From NCBI RefSeq assembly GCF_000280495.2, contig NZ_CP018016.1, positions 1,240,001 through 1,304,000 of the forward strand: DNA of 64,000 bases, in the 5' to 3' direction. Shown here piece after piece: positions 30,820 to 41,746 of the stretch. The notes under the pieces are model-generated. The model was given only the letters and a program-made list of their open reading frames with translations. It was not told where the DNA came from and did not search any database. The stretch comes from Kosakonia radicincitans DSM 16656. GTDB lineage: Bacteria > Pseudomonadota > Gammaproteobacteria > Enterobacterales > Enterobacteriaceae. The position numbers were made by a program, and so were the translations under genes. The first letter of the stretch is position 1. Every line of letters begins with the position of its first letter.

Positions 30820-33800
30820 ACCCGTCACGTCTGTTTATTCAACGTCCGGTTGCCACCATTCTGTTAATGGTCGGCGTGCTGATCAGCGGTATTTTCGCCT
30901 ACCGTTTTCTCTCCACCTCGGCGCTGCCGCAGGTTGATTACCCGACGATTCAGGTGACGACGCTTTATCCTGGCGCCAGCCCGGATGTGATGGCCTCGTC
31001 CGTCACTTCGCCGCTGGAGCGCCAGCTTGGGCAGATGGCGGGGCTCAGCCAGATGACCTCCTCCAGTTCCGGCGGTTCGTCGATCATCACCCTGAAGTTC
31101 TCGCTCGATCTGTCGCTGGACGTTGCCGAGCAGGAAGTGCAGGCGGCCATCAACGCCGCCAACAATTTGCTGCCGGGCGACCTGCCGAACCCGCCGACCT
31201 ACAAAAAGGTGAACCCGGCGGATAACGCCGTCATCACGCTGGCGGCCAGCTCGGACACCTTACCGCTGACCAGCGTGCAGGATCTGGTCAACACCCGCGT
31301 GGCGCTGAAACTGTCGCAGATTTCCGGCGTCGGTATGGTGACGCTGGCGGGCGGCCATCAACCGGCGATTCGCGTGCAGATGGACCCGAAAGCGCTGGCG
31401 GCGCACGGCCTGACGCTGGAGGACGTCAATACGCTGATCGGCGACAGCAACGTCAACGGCTCGAAAGGGGGTTTTGACGGCCAGTACCATTCGGTCACCA
31501 TCGATGCCAACGACCAACTGCGTACGGCGCAGGAGTACGGCAATCTGATTCTGACGTATCAGAACGGCGCCGCGCTGCGTCTGAAAGACATTGCCCATAT
31601 TGAGCAGGGGCCGGAAAACAGCTTCCAGTCGGCGTGGGCCAATAACAGCCCGGCGATTGTCATCAGCGTGCAGCGCCAGCCCGGCGCGAATGTGATTCAG
31701 GTGGTGGACAGCATCAAAGCGCGTCTGCCGCAACTTCAGGCGGCGCTGCCGGATGGCGTGAAGATGAGCATTCTGTCGGATCGCACACAGACCATTCGCG
31801 ACTCCATCAGCGATGTGCAGTTTGAGTTGATGCTGTCGATCGCGCTGGTGGTGATGGTGACCTTCCTGTTTCTGCGCAGCGTGGCGGCAACGCTCATTCC
31901 GAGCATCGCGGTGCCGCTGTCGCTGGTGGGCACGTTTGGCGTGATGTACCTCGCCGGTTTCAGTCTCAATAACCTGTCGCTGATGGCGCTGACTATCGCC
32001 ACCGGTTTCGTCATTGACGATGCGATTGTGGTGGTGGAGAACATTTCCCGGCGGCTGGAGGAGGGCAAAACGCCGATGCAGGCGGCGCTGAAAGGCTCGC
32101 AGCAGATTGGCTTTACCATCATCTCGCTGACCTTTTCGCTGATTGCGGTGCTGATCCCGCTGCTGTTTATGGGCGATGTGGTCGGGCGGCTGTTCCGCGA
32201 ATTCGCCATTACGCTGGCGGTTTCGATCCTCGTTTCGATGCTGGTGTCGCTGACCCTGACGCCGATGCTTTGTGCTTATCTGCTGCGGCATATTCCGCCG
32301 GAGCAGCAGTCGCGTTTTTCCCGCAAGGGCGGGGAACTGTTTGATCGGTTAATTCATTACTACGACCGTCTGCTGACCGTGGTGCTTAACCATCGCAAGT
32401 TAACGCTGCTGGTGGCGCTGGCAACCTTTGCGCTGACCGCCGTGCTCTATATCGCCATTCCGAAAAGCTTTTTCCCGGTGCAGGATACCGGGCTGATTCA
32501 GGGCGTGACCATTGCCTCGCAGGACGTATCGTTCAATGAAATGGCGAAGCGTCAGCAGGCGCTGGCGAACGTGATTTTGCAGAATCCGTCGGTGGAGAGC
32601 CTCTCTTCAACGATTGGGATTGATGGCAACAATACCAGCCTCAACAGCGGACGGTTGCAGATCAACCTGAAACCGTTCGCTGAGCGCAGCGATAAAGCGC
32701 CGGTGGTGATCAAACAGTTGCAGCAGGCGGCGCAGCAGGTGGTGGGTATTCAGCTCTACCTGCAACAGGCGCAGGATCTGACGGTCAACGACCAGGTGAC
32801 ACCCAGCCAGTATCAGTTCACCCTTGACGATGCCGACAGCGAAAATCTGCTCACTTGGGTGCCGAAGATGGTGGCGGCGTTGCAAAAACGCCCGGAATTT
32901 AACGGCGTGGTCAGCAACCTGCAATCGCAGGGGCGCGTGGCGTATGTTTCGCTGGATCGCGATAAAGCCTCCCGCTTTGGCATTACCGCTTCCGATGTGG
33001 ATACGGCGCTGTATAACGCTTTTGGTCAGCGGCTGGTTTCGACCATTTTCACCCAGTCGAACCAGTATCGCGTGGTGCTGGAAGTCGCGCCGCAGTATCA
33101 GCAATCACCGGCCTCTTTTGATGATGTCTGGCTGCAACCGTCGACCAGCAGTGCCTCTTCGTCATCAGACAGCAGCTCGACCAGCACCTCGTCGTCCAGT
33201 AGCTCAACCAGCAGTAGCTCGACCAGTACGACCTCAACCAGCACCAGCGGTATGGTTCGCCTGACCTCCATTGCCACCATCCATCAGCGCACCGGTTCGC
33301 TGATGCATATGCGCCTGAACCAGTTCCCGGCGGCGATGATTTCGTTCAATCTGAATGACGGCTATTCGCTGGGGGACGGGCAAAAAGCAATTGCTGCGGT
33401 GAGCGAGCAGTTGCAGTTGCCTTCCAGCATGACCCTGCGCTACCAGGGGGAAACCGACGCCTTCCAGAGCGCCACCAGCAATACGCTGTGGCTGATCCTC
33501 GCGGCGCTGCTCACCATGTATGTGGTGCTCGGCATCCTGTATGAAAGTTTTATCCATCCGGTGACCATCCTCTCCACGCTGCCATCGGCAGCAGTGGGCG
33601 GTTTGCTGTCGCTGATGCTGGCCGGATCCGATTTCAGCCTGATTGCGCTGATCGGCGTGATCCTGCTGATCGGCATCGTGAAAAAGAACGCCATTATGAT
33701 GATCGACTTTGCGCTGGAGGCCGAATACAAGCAGCGGCTCAGCCCGCGCGAGGCGATTCATCAGGCGTGTTTATTGCGCTTTCGACCGATCATGATGACC

Positions 33801-34013
33801 ACCATGGCGGCGCTGCTTGGCGCGCTGCCGCTGATGCTGGCTTCCGGTTCGGGCGCGGAACTGCGCCAGCCGCTGGGGCTGGTGATTGTTGGCGGGCTGG
33901 TGGTCAGCCAGATGTTGACGCTGTTTACCACGCCGGTGATCTATTTGTTGTTTGATGACCTTGCCACGCGCGGTAGCCGCTGGATAAAACGTCGGCAGCA
34001 GGCGAAATCATGA
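30816..34013 (+). CDS. mdtB: RND efflux transporter subunit, MdtB/MuxB-like, with a Ser/Thr-rich insert
   Basis: 1065-residue RND pump subunit with twelve predicted membrane segments and the TM4 proton-relay pair in [17 protein letters not shown]. MdtB and MdtC form a hetero-trimer with one adaptor, MdtA. It is about 25 residues longer than E. coli MdtB (1040) because residues 776-811, in a periplasmic loop, are a low-complexity tract in which 34 of 36 residues are Ser or Thr. Substrates of the family include bile salts and some antibiotics; those of this pump are unknown. Confidence 0.93.
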   Translation: MNPSRLFIQRPVATILLMVGVLISGIFAYRFLSTSALPQVDYPTIQVTTLYPGASPDVMASSVTSPLERQLGQMAGLSQMTSSSSGGSSIITLKFSLDLSLDVAEQEVQAAINAANNLLPGDLPNPPTYKKVNPADNAVITLAASSDTLPLTSVQDLVNTRVALKLSQISGVGMVTLAGGHQPAIRVQMDPKALAAHGLTLEDVNTLIGDSNVNGSKGGFDGQYHSVTIDANDQLRTAQEYGNLILTYQNGAALRLKDIAHIEQGPENSFQSAWANNSPAIVISVQRQPGANVIQVVDSIKARLPQLQAALPDGVKMSILSDRTQTIRDSISDVQFELMLSIALVVMVTFLFLRSVAATLIPSIAVPLSLVGTFGVMYLAGFSLNNLSLMALTIATGFVIDDAIVVVENISRRLEEGKTPMQAALKGSQQIGFTIISLTFSLIAVLIPLLFMGDVVGRLFREFAITLAVSILVSMLVSLTLTPMLCAYLLRHIPPEQQSRFSRKGGELFDRLIHYYDRLLTVVLNHRKLTLLVALATFALTAVLYIAIPKSFFPVQDTGLIQGVTIASQDVSFNEMAKRQQALANVILQNPSVESLSSTIGIDGNNTSLNSGRLQINLKPFAERSDKAPVVIKQLQQAAQQVVGIQLYLQQAQDLTVNDQVTPSQYQFTLDDADSENLLTWVPKMVAALQKRPEFNGVVSNLQSQGRVAYVSLDRDKASRFGITASDVDTALYNAFGQRLVSTIFTQSNQYRVVLEVAPQYQQSPASFDDVWLQPSTSSASSSSDSSSTSTSSSSSSTSSSSTSTTSTSTSGMVRLTSIATIHQRTGSLMHMRLNQFPAAMISFNLNDGYSLGDGQKAIAAVSEQLQLPSSMTLRYQGETDAFQSATSNTLWLILAALLTMYVVLGILYESFIHPVTILSTLPSAAVGGLLSLMLAGSDFSLIALIGVILLIGIVKKNAIMMIDFALEAEYKQRLSPREAIHQACLLRFRPIMMTTMAALLGALPLMLASGSGAELRQPLGLVIVGGLVVSQMLTLFTTPVIYLLFDDLATRGSRWIKRRQQAKS

Positions 34014-37000
34014 ACCTGACGCGTCTGTTTATCTTCCGCCCGGTCGCCACGCTGCTGATCACGCTGGCTATCCTGCTGCTGGGTAGCCTTGGATACCGGC
34101 TGTTGCCGGTCGCGCCGCTGCCGCAGGTCGATTTCCCGACCATTATGGTCAGCGCCAGCCTCGCCGGTGCCAGCCCGGAAACCATGGCGGCCACCGTCGC
34201 CACGCCGCTGGAGCGATCGCTTGGGCAGATCGCCGGTATTACCGAGATGACCTCCAGCAGTTCACAGGGATCGGCGAGCATTGTTTTGCAGTTCGATCTC
34301 GACCGCGATATCAACGGCGCCGCCCGTGACGTGCAGGCGGCAATTAATGCCGCGCGCAGCCTGCTGCCGAGCAGCATGGAGTCGCTGCCGACGTACCGCA
34401 AAGCCAACCCGTCTGATGCGCCGATCGTGATGCTGGCGCTCACCTCCGCGACGCGCTCGCCGGGCGAACTCTATGATCTGGCGGAAAGCAAAATTGAGCA
34501 GGCCATTGGGCAGGTGAAAGGCGTCGGGGAAGTGTCATTGATGGGCAGCGCCTTGCCCGCGGTGCGCATCGATCTGCAACCGCAGCGCCTGACGCAGTAC
34601 GGCATTTCGCTCGACACCGTGCGCAAGGCTGTCGCCAACAGTACCTCCAATCTGCCGAAAGGCATGTTGCAGGGCGACACGCAATCCTGGGTGGTGGATG
34701 GCAACGGCCAGCTCGACAAAGCCGCGCAGTACCGCTCGTTGATCATTACCTATCAGAATGGCAAAGCGCTGCGCCTGAGCGATGTCGCCAACGTCTATGA
34801 CTCGATCGAAGATAAATACCAGGCCGGTTTCCTCAATGGCAGCCCGTCGGTGATGCTGGGCATCAAGCGCCAGGCGGGCGCGAATATGCTGGAGACTATC
34901 GATGCGGTGAAAGCGCAGCTTCCGCAGCTTGAGAAAGATCTGCCCGCAGATACGCAGCTCAAAGTGGTGGTCGATCGTTCAGGTACGGTGCGCGAATCGC
35001 TGTATGACACCGAAGAGACATTGCTGATCGCCGTGCTGCTGGTGATCGCGGTGGTGTTTGTTTTTCTGCGCAATGCGCAGGCGGTGCTGATCCCGGCGCT
35101 GGCGCTGCCGGTGTCGCTGATTGGTACCTGCGCGGTGATGTATCTGCTCGGCTACAGCCTTGATAACCTCTCATTGATGGCGCTGATTATCTCCACCGGC
35201 TTTGTGGTTGATGACGCCATTGTGGTGCTGGAGAACATTGCCCGCCATATCGAAGAGGGGCTTAGCCCGTTACGTGCGGCCCTGCGCGGCGCGCGCGAGG
35301 TCAGTTTCACCGTACTGTCGATGACTGTTTCGCTGGTGGCGGTGTTTATTCCTATCCTGCTGATGGGCGGCATTATTGGCCGGCTGTTCCGCGAATTCGC
35401 CGTGACGCTCAGCGTGGCGCTGCTGATTTCGATGTTCGTCTCCCTCAGCCTGACGCCAATGTTGTGCTCGCGGTTGCTGAAAGCCAAACCCGCCGTCAAT
35501 GAACGTCGTCATCCGCTGTACCAGTGGATTGAAAATCAGCTCAACCGCCTGCTGGCGGCCTACTCGCGGCGGCTGACGTGGGTGATGGAGCACCAGAAAG
35601 CGGTGATGTTAAGCCTGCTGCTCACCGTCATACTCAACGTGTTTCTCTACAGCGTGGTGCAGAAAGGTTTCTTCCCCGATCAGGACACCGGGCTGCTGAT
35701 GGGCGCAGTGCGTGCCGATCAGAATATCTCCTTCCAGGCGATGGAGCCGAAAGTGCAGATGTTCACCAAACTGATCGAGGCCGATCCGGCGGTGGACAGC
35801 GTAATGTCATCGATGGGCAGCGGCATGTTCGGTTCGCGCAACAGCGCCAACTTCTTTGTCCGGCTGAAGGATTTTAGCCAGCGCGACGCCACCGCGACTG
35901 AAATCGCCAACCGGCTGAGCAGGCGAACCAGCCACGTGCCCGGTGCGCAAATGTTCCTGATGGCGGCGCAGGATCTGCACATTGGCGGGCGCAGTGCCAA
36001 CGCCAGCTACCAGTACAGCCTGCAGGCTGACGATCTCGATTTACTGCGCGAGTGGACGCCAAAAGTACAGGCGGCACTGGCGGCGATCCCGCAACTGAAC
36101 AGCGTGGATTCCGACTCGCAAACCGGCGGCCAGGAAGTGGTGTTGCAGATCGACCGCGATCGCGCCAGCCGCCTCGGCGTCAACGTCAGCATGCTCGATA
36201 CCCTACTGAATAACGCGTTCAGCCAGCGGCAGATCGCCACTCTGTATCACACGCTGAATCAGTACCACGTGGTGATGACGCTCGCCGATAACTACACCCG
36301 CGATCCGGCGATATTGCAGGAGCTGTTTGTGATTAATGACGATGGCGACCGCGTGCCGCTGGCGGCATTTGTCTCGATTGTCAGCGGGAATGCGCCGCTG
36401 TCGGTGGCGCACCAGGGGCAGTCGGCGACCAGTACGGTAGCCTTTAACCTTAACGATGGCGTCTCGCTGGAGCAGGCGCAGAGCCTGATTAAAACCGCGA
36501 TGGCGAAAATCGGTTTACCCGCATCGATTCAGGCCGGGTTCCAGGGCACGGCGAAAGCCTATGAGGAACTGGCGGCCACTATGCCGTGGCTGATCGTCGC
36601 TGCGCTGGCGGCGATCTATATCGTGTTGGGCATGCTGTACGAGAGCTACATCCATCCGCTGACGATCCTCTCCACGCTGCCGTCGGCAGGCGTTGGCGCG
36701 CTGCTGCTGTTACTGCTCAGCAATACCCAACTGACGGTGATCGCCCTGATCGGCATCATCCTGCTGATTGGCATCGTCAAGAAGAACGCCATCATGATGA
36801 TCGACTTCGCGCTGGACGCCGAAAGGCGGCTGGGGATGACGCCGCAGCAGGCGATCGTGCAGGCCTGCCTGATGCGCTTTCGCCCGATCATGATGACCAC
36901 TCTTGCCGCCTTTTTTGGTGCCTTGCCGCTGGCACTGGGCAGCGGCGGTGATGCCGATTTACGCAGCCCACTGGGGCTGGCGATTGCCGGTGGTCTGGCG

Positions 37001-37111
37001 CTCAGCCAGCTACTGACGCTGTTTACGACGCCGGTGGTTTACCTCTGGCTCGATACGCTTAGCCGCGCGACCCGCCGTCAGTGGCGTCGTCTGCGCCATG
37101 CAGGATCCTGA
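34010..37111 (+). CDS. mdtC: RND efflux transporter subunit, MdtC/MuxC-like
   Basis: 1033-residue RND pump subunit, paralogous to the preceding gene, with the TM4 motif [18 protein letters not shown]. It overlaps mdtB by 4 bases, consistent with hetero-trimer assembly. It lacks the Ser/Thr insert of its partner. Confidence 0.94.
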   Translation: MNLTRLFIFRPVATLLITLAILLLGSLGYRLLPVAPLPQVDFPTIMVSASLAGASPETMAATVATPLERSLGQIAGITEMTSSSSQGSASIVLQFDLDRDINGAARDVQAAINAARSLLPSSMESLPTYRKANPSDAPIVMLALTSATRSPGELYDLAESKIEQAIGQVKGVGEVSLMGSALPAVRIDLQPQRLTQYGISLDTVRKAVANSTSNLPKGMLQGDTQSWVVDGNGQLDKAAQYRSLIITYQNGKALRLSDVANVYDSIEDKYQAGFLNGSPSVMLGIKRQAGANMLETIDAVKAQLPQLEKDLPADTQLKVVVDRSGTVRESLYDTEETLLIAVLLVIAVVFVFLRNAQAVLIPALALPVSLIGTCAVMYLLGYSLDNLSLMALIISTGFVVDDAIVVLENIARHIEEGLSPLRAALRGAREVSFTVLSMTVSLVAVFIPILLMGGIIGRLFREFAVTLSVALLISMFVSLSLTPMLCSRLLKAKPAVNERRHPLYQWIENQLNRLLAAYSRRLTWVMEHQKAVMLSLLLTVILNVFLYSVVQKGFFPDQDTGLLMGAVRADQNISFQAMEPKVQMFTKLIEADPAVDSVMSSMGSGMFGSRNSANFFVRLKDFSQRDATATEIANRLSRRTSHVPGAQMFLMAAQDLHIGGRSANASYQYSLQADDLDLLREWTPKVQAALAAIPQLNSVDSDSQTGGQEVVLQIDRDRASRLGVNVSMLDTLLNNAFSQRQIATLYHTLNQYHVVMTLADNYTRDPAILQELFVINDDGDRVPLAAFVSIVSGNAPLSVAHQGQSATSTVAFNLNDGVSLEQAQSLIKTAMAKIGLPASIQAGFQGTAKAYEELAATMPWLIVAALAAIYIVLGMLYESYIHPLTILSTLPSAGVGALLLLLLSNTQLTVIALIGIILLIGIVKKNAIMMIDFALDAERRLGMTPQQAIVQACLMRFRPIMMTTLAAFFGALPLALGSGGDADLRSPLGLAIAGGLALSQLLTLFTTPVVYLWLDTLSRATRRQWRRLRHAGS

Positions 37112-37114
37112 TTG

Positions 37115-38512
37115 ATGAAAATGTCGTTACGTCTGACTCCGGTCATCTTATTGCTGCTTGGCGGCTGTACCGTCGGCCCGGACTATCAGCGCCCGTCGAT
37201 GGCGCTGCCGGTTCACTACAAAGAGGCGCGCGGCTGGCAGCAGGCAACGCCGCAGGATAGCGCAAGCAAAGGCGAGTGGTGGGCGGTTTACCGCGATCCG
37301 CAACTCGATGCGCTGCTGCGCCAGGTGAGCCTCTCCAACCAGAATGTCGCCAGTTACGCCGCGCTGTATCGCCAGGCGCTGGCGCTGGCGGCGCAGTCGC
37401 GCGCCGGGCTATTTCCTTCCGTCAGTTATGACGCCAGTACCACCCGCAGCAGCAGCCATAGCGACGGGCAGCGCAGCACCGGCAATGCGCACCAGGCGGA
37501 ACTCAGCGCCAGCTGGGAACTGGATGTGTGGGGAAAACAGCGGCGCACGCTGGAAGAGAACCGCGCCAGCGCCGAAGCCAGCGCGGCTGAGCTGGCAAAC
37601 ATGACGCTGAGCGCGCAATCCGAACTGGCGCAGGACTATTTCGAACTGCGGGTGATGGACGAAAAAATCGCCCTCTACCAGCGCAGCGTTGCCGCTTATG
37701 AGCGCTATCTGACGGTCATCAACAATAAATATCAGGCTGGAAGCGAATCGCGCGGCACGCTGGCGCAGGCGCAAATGCAACTGGAAAGCGCCCGCTCGAC
37801 TGCGCAGGACTACCAGTGGCAACGCGCGCAACTGGAGCATGCCATCGCCATTCTGCTGGGTAAAGCACCTGCCGATTTCAGCCTGCCGGTGGCAAAACTC
37901 AGCGCCACGATGCCCGCCATTCCGCAAACCTTGCCCGCCGGGCTGTTGCAGCGCCGGCCGGACATTGCCGAAGCAGAACGTAACGTCGCTGCGGCCAATG
38001 CGGCGATTGGCGTGGCGGTGGCCGGTTACTATCCGGATCTGAGTTTAAGCGCCAGCGGCGGCGTCAGCGCCTCTGCCATTCAGAGCCTGTTCTCGCTGCC
38101 GAACCGCGTCTGGTCGTTGGGGCCATCGCTGAGCGGGACGCTGCTTGATTTCGGCGCGACGTCTGCCGAAGTCGATCAGGCGCGCGCGGCGTATGACAGC
38201 AAAGTCGCGACCTACCGGCAAACGGTGCTGTCGGCGTTGCAGGAAGTGGAAGACGGGCTGGTGGAGCTGAATACCCTGCAAGGGGAAATTGCCGCGCAGC
38301 AGCGCGCTTCCGATGCCGCGCAGGAATCCGCGCGCGTAACCCGCAACCAGTATGAAGCCGGGATGATTGATTACCTCGACGTGGCCACTACCGAAAACAG
38401 CAGCCTGAGCGAGCAGCAGAGCCTGCTGTCGCTACAGAGCACGCAGTGGGTGGCGAGCGTCGAATTGATTGCCGCGCTTGGCGGCGGCTGGCATGCCAGC
38501 CAGTCCGAGTAA
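37115..38512 (+). CDS. Outer-membrane efflux lipoprotein of the TolC/NodT (OprM) family
   Basis: 465-residue outer-membrane channel with a lipoprotein signal (LLLLGGC, Cys near residue 18) and two repeats of the OEP fold (ASWELDVWGKQRRTLEENRA; RRPDIAEAERNVAAANAAIG). The presence of an outer-membrane gene in the mdtABC-type operon resembles MuxABC-OpmB of Pseudomonas rather than E. coli mdtABC, which uses TolC. ATG 37115 is used; the mdtC stop lies just before. Confidence 0.92.
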   Translation: MKMSLRLTPVILLLLGGCTVGPDYQRPSMALPVHYKEARGWQQATPQDSASKGEWWAVYRDPQLDALLRQVSLSNQNVASYAALYRQALALAAQSRAGLFPSVSYDASTTRSSSHSDGQRSTGNAHQAELSASWELDVWGKQRRTLEENRASAEASAAELANMTLSAQSELAQDYFELRVMDEKIALYQRSVAAYERYLTVINNKYQAGSESRGTLAQAQMQLESARSTAQDYQWQRAQLEHAIAILLGKAPADFSLPVAKLSATMPAIPQTLPAGLLQRRPDIAEAERNVAAANAAIGVAVAGYYPDLSLSASGGVSASAIQSLFSLPNRVWSLGPSLSGTLLDFGATSAEVDQARAAYDSKVATYRQTVLSALQEVEDGLVELNTLQGEIAAQQRASDAAQESARVTRNQYEAGMIDYLDVATTENSSLSEQQSLLSLQSTQWVASVELIAALGGGWHASQSE

Positions 38513-38549
38513 TGTTTTGTTTTACCTGTGATGTCCCTGAGGAGTGGAT

Positions 38550-38708
38550 ATGAAAAAAGTAGTTTTTGCCGTGCTGATGTTAGCCAGCGCCTGCGCGCTG
38601 ACCGGTTGTATTGGCCCCTGGGGACCGTGGGGGCCCGGCGGTGGTGGCCCTGGCGGTGGCGGTCACGGCGGCGGTGGTGGTATGTATCAGGGGCCGGGAA
38701 TGCGGTAA
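38550..38708 (+). CDS. Small Gly-rich lipoprotein, unnamed
   Basis: 52 residues. It starts MKKVVFAVLMLASACALTGC, a clear lipoprotein signal with lipobox LTGC, followed by GPWGPWGPGGGG and further Gly, with only about 32 residues after the Cys. GAGGAG lies before the ATG. It sits 37 bases after the efflux channel gene and before a terminator, so it is probably the last gene of that operon. I know no function for it. Confidence 0.75.
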   Translation: MKKVVFAVLMLASACALTGCIGPWGPWGPGGGGPGGGGHGGGGGMYQGPGMR

Positions 38709-38716
38709 TAAACGAA

Positions 38717-38744
38717 CAAAAGGCGCAGGACGCGCCTTTTGTTT
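38717..38744. terminator. Terminator at the end of the efflux operon
   Basis: Hairpin AAAGGCGC/GCGCCTTTT with a T-rich tail on the plus strand and A-rich sequence before it. It also lies just after the stop of the leftward lysR gene. Confidence 0.8.
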
Positions 38745-38752
38745 TGGCATTG

Positions 38753-39658
38753 CTAACGCCGCGTTTTCCACGATTTCGACGCGCTGCGCAGTAAATCGCG
38801 CAGCGTGCGGATCAGGATCTCTTTGCTGCGCCCGCGGCGGAAGATCAGGGAAAACGGCGCCTGGTAGCCGTAATCGGTCGGCAGCAGGGCGCGCAGGCGC
38901 TGCTGCTGCACCCACGGCAGCGCATAGTGTTCTGGTAAATAACCGATGTATTTTCCGGACAGGATCAGCATCAACTGCGCTTCCATACTCTCCACGCTGG
39001 CCACGCTCTGCTTAAAGCCTTTTTTACCCAGATCCGCCGCGCTCCAGTAGCTGCGGGTCACCATGCGCATCTGCGAAATATGCGCGACGGTCGGATGGCG
39101 CACGCCGAATAATTCGTGCTGATCGCTGCAATATAACCAGTGCTGCTCGCGGTACAGCGGATGCGAAACCACACTGTTTCCCTGTAATGAAAAGGTGCCG
39201 ACGGCGATATCCAGTTCATTATTTAAAATGCCGTGTAGCAGGGCGTTCGGGTTTTTGATTTGCAGATTCAGATGCACAAGCGGAAAGAGATCGCTGAACT
39301 GCCCAATTGCATCGGTGATCGGCAGCATCGGGTCGGTAATGGTCGAGTCAATGACGCCAAGGTTGAGCGTCCCGCCCTGTTCGCCGCGCAGCGAGGCGGT
39401 GTAGCGCTCAAAGTTTTCCAGCGTATTCAGTAGCGTCATGCTTTGCTGCAAATACGCTTCGCCTTTCGGCGTGAGTGCAAAACCTCCCCGCCCCCGGCGG
39501 CACAGCACAAAACCCAGCTTCTCTTCCAGTTCGCTCATGTAATTACTGATGGCCGATACCGTCAGGTTGAGATCCTGTTGCGCGCTGGCAAAGCCCTGAT
39601 GTTTCGCCACGGTGACGAAAATATGCATTAACCGCAGATTGGGAAATTTTGCAGCCAT
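38753..39658 (-). CDS. LysR-type transcriptional regulator
   Basis: 301-residue LTTR with an N-terminal winged helix-turn-helix (LRLMHIFVTVAKHQGFASAQ ... LTVSAISNYMSELEEKLG) and a C-terminal effector-binding domain. It is divergent from the ureohydrolase/ABC genes and probably controls them in response to a guanidino compound; this is inference. A longer reading from 39700 is possible, but it would run across the palindromic operator at 39688-39715, so I prefer the internal ATG. Confidence 0.88.
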   Translation of the reverse strand: MAAKFPNLRLMHIFVTVAKHQGFASAQQDLNLTVSAISNYMSELEEKLGFVLCRRGRGGFALTPKGEAYLQQSMTLLNTLENFERYTASLRGEQGGTLNLGVIDSTITDPMLPITDAIGQFSDLFPLVHLNLQIKNPNALLHGILNNELDIAVGTFSLQGNSVVSHPLYREQHWLYCSDQHELFGVRHPTVAHISQMRMVTRSYWSAADLGKKGFKQSVASVESMEAQLMLILSGKYIGYLPEHYALPWVQQQRLRALLPTDYGYQAPFSLIFRRGRSKEILIRTLRDLLRSASKSWKTRR

Positions 39659-39687
39659 GACAGTCGATTGCCCTCTTTTTCGCGCGT

Positions 39688-39715
39688 AATTAGTTTTCAC
39701 TTTTCTAAACTAATT
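39688..39715. promoter_or_regulatory. Perfect 9-bp inverted repeat, probable LysR operator
   Basis: AATTAGTTT and AAACTAATT separated by 10 bases, in the divergent region between lysR and the first ureohydrolase gene. The dyad and its position (about 80-110 bases before the ureohydrolase start) fit an LTTR recognition site with a T-N11-A core. Confidence 0.65.
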
Positions 39716-39797
39716 TTTTGTATTTTGCTATTTTTCCGCCGTTTCCCCCCGGGCACTATCTTCGCAACACACCCTGTATTGCGAGGAGCGAGTCAGC

Positions 39798-40763
39798 ATG
39801 GAAACTCTTTTTCACCAGCCGCAGAGCGGTAACGACATGCCCCGTTTCGCCGGACGCAGCACCATGATGCGTCTGCCGTATTGCGATAGCCCGGCCGGGC
39901 TGGATGTGGCGTTTGTCGGCATTCCACTGGATGTCGGTACGTCGCAGCGGGCCGGTACCCGCTATGGCCCGCGCCATATCCGCAGCGAATCGGTGATGAT
40001 TCGCCCGTACAACATGGCGACCGGCGCAGCGCCGTTTGAGTCATTGCAGGTGGGGGACATTGGCGATGTGCCGATCAATACCTACAGCCTGCTGAAGTCT
40101 GTCGATCTTATCGAAGCGTTTTATAGCGAACTCAATGCGTGGCCGGTGATCCCGCTGACGCTCGGCGGCGATCACACCCTGACGTTGCCGATCCTGCGCG
40201 CGCTCGCCAAAAAACATGGCCCGGTCGGGCTGATTCATGTGGATGCCCACACCGACACCAACGACGAGATGTTTGGCGAGAAGATTGCCCACGGCACCAC
40301 CTTCCGCCGGGCGGTGGAAGAGGGGCTGCTGGACTGCAAACGCGTGGTGCAGATTGGCCAGCGTGCGCAGGGCTATGCCAGTGGCGATTTTCAGTGGGGC
40401 GTGGATCAGGGATTTCGACTGATTACGGTGGAATCGTGCTGGCATAAAAGCCTGACGCCGCTGATGGCAGAGATCCGCGAAATGCTCGGCGACGGGCCGG
40501 TCTACCTTTCCTATGACATTGACAGCATCGATCCCGCCTGGGCGCCGGGCACCGGCACGCCGGAAGTCGGCGGGCTGAGCGCGATTCAGGCGCTGGAGAT
40601 TGTACGTGGCTGCCGCGGCTTGAACCTGATTGGCGGCGATTTGGTGGAGGTCTCTCCGCCTTACGATATCAGCGGGATCACGGCGCAGCTTGGCGCCAAC
40701 CTGCTGTACGAAATGTTGTGTGTGTTGCCCGGTGTTCATTATCAGGGGGAAAAACGTCTGTGA
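39798..40763 (+). CDS. Ureohydrolase (agmatinase/guanidinobutyrase family), copy 1
   Basis: 321-residue manganese- or nickel-type ureohydrolase that would release urea from a guanidino compound. Metal ligands are in GGDHT (about residue 123), HVDAHTDTND (147-156) and SYDIDSIDPAWAPGTGTPE. It is closer to guanidinobutyrase/guanidinopropionase-like proteins than to arginase by overall pattern, but substrate cannot be read from the sequence. The stop overlaps the next ureohydrolase gene by 4 bases. Confidence 0.88.
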   Translation: METLFHQPQSGNDMPRFAGRSTMMRLPYCDSPAGLDVAFVGIPLDVGTSQRAGTRYGPRHIRSESVMIRPYNMATGAAPFESLQVGDIGDVPINTYSLLKSVDLIEAFYSELNAWPVIPLTLGGDHTLTLPILRALAKKHGPVGLIHVDAHTDTNDEMFGEKIAHGTTFRRAVEEGLLDCKRVVQIGQRAQGYASGDFQWGVDQGFRLITVESCWHKSLTPLMAEIREMLGDGPVYLSYDIDSIDPAWAPGTGTPEVGGLSAIQALEIVRGCRGLNLIGGDLVEVSPPYDISGITAQLGANLLYEMLCVLPGVHYQGEKRL

Positions 40764-41746
40764 ATCATTCAACGCCAGTGGATTACCCGCAGCCGCAAAG
40801 CGGCGAAATTCCGCGCTACAGCGGGCTGCCGACCTTTTTTCGCCTGCCGTTTGGCGCGCAAATTGCATCGCTCGATATCGGCGTGGTTGGCGTGCCGTGG
40901 GATGGTGGCACCACCAACCGGGCGGGAACCCGGCACGGCCCGCGTGAATTACGCAATGCCTCCAGCCTGGTACGGCGGGTGCATCCGGTGACTTTTCAGT
41001 CGCCGTATGACCAGGCCCGCGTCGGTGATTTGGGGGATGTGCCGGTCAACCCGGTAGATGTGCAGGACACGCTGGCGCTGATCGAGGCCTGGTACCGCGC
41101 GTTGCATGAGCAAAAGGTGATGCCGTTGACCGCCGGTGGCGATCACCTGACGACGCTACCCATTTTACGGGCGTTAGGGCGTGAGCAGCCGCTGGGAATG
41201 ATCCATTTTGATGCACATTCCGATACCAACGACACCTATTTCGGCGGCGAGCGCTTTACCCATGGCACGCCGTTTCGCCGCGCAGTGGAAGAGGGCGTGC
41301 TGGATCCGAAACGCACCGTGCAGATTGGCATTCGCGGCGCGTTGTTCAGCGAAAAAGATCATCGCTGGGCCGAAGACAACGGCATCACGGTGATTCGCAT
41401 GGAGCAGGTGGCCGAAGAGGGCATGGCAGCAGTCATGGCGCGGGCCAGAGCCATCGTGGGCCAGCAGCCGACCTATGTGAGTTTTGATATTGATGTGCTG
41501 GATCCGGTGTACGCGCCGGGAACCGGAACGCCGGAAATCGGCGGGCTGACCTCGCTACAGGGGCAGCAAGGGATCCGTTTATTACAAGGGTTAAATCTGG
41601 TGGGAGCCGACGTGGTGGAAGTCTCGCCACCGTTTGATCAGGGCAATCTGACCAGCCTGACCGGTGCCACCATGATGTTTGAACTACTTTGCCAGCTTGC
41701 TGATGCGCATCATCGGCAGCGGCTTTCTACAGGAGCAGGGGAATGA
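40760..41746 (+). CDS. Ureohydrolase (agmatinase/guanidinobutyrase family), copy 2
   Basis: 328 residues, beginning at a GTG that overlaps the upstream stop (GTGA), with AGGGGGAA before it. The metal ligands are again complete: GGDHL, HFDAHSDTND and SFDIDVLDPVYAPGTGTPE. It is clearly homologous to copy 1 but divergent. Tight coupling suggests a hetero-oligomer or two sequential guanidino substrates. Confidence 0.88.
   Translation: MNHSTPVDYPQPQSGEIPRYSGLPTFFRLPFGAQIASLDIGVVGVPWDGGTTNRAGTRHGPRELRNASSLVRRVHPVTFQSPYDQARVGDLGDVPVNPVDVQDTLALIEAWYRALHEQKVMPLTAGGDHLTTLPILRALGREQPLGMIHFDAHSDTNDTYFGGERFTHGTPFRRAVEEGVLDPKRTVQIGIRGALFSEKDHRWAEDNGITVIRMEQVAEEGMAAVMARARAIVGQQPTYVSFDIDVLDPVYAPGTGTPEIGGLTSLQGQQGIRLLQGLNLVGADVVEVSPPFDQGNLTSLTGATMMFELLCQLADAHHRQRLSTGAGE

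Noticed and set aside
31260..32291. 343-codon minus-strand frame over mdtB
   Set aside because: His/Arg/Gln-rich antisense shadow of the RND gene.
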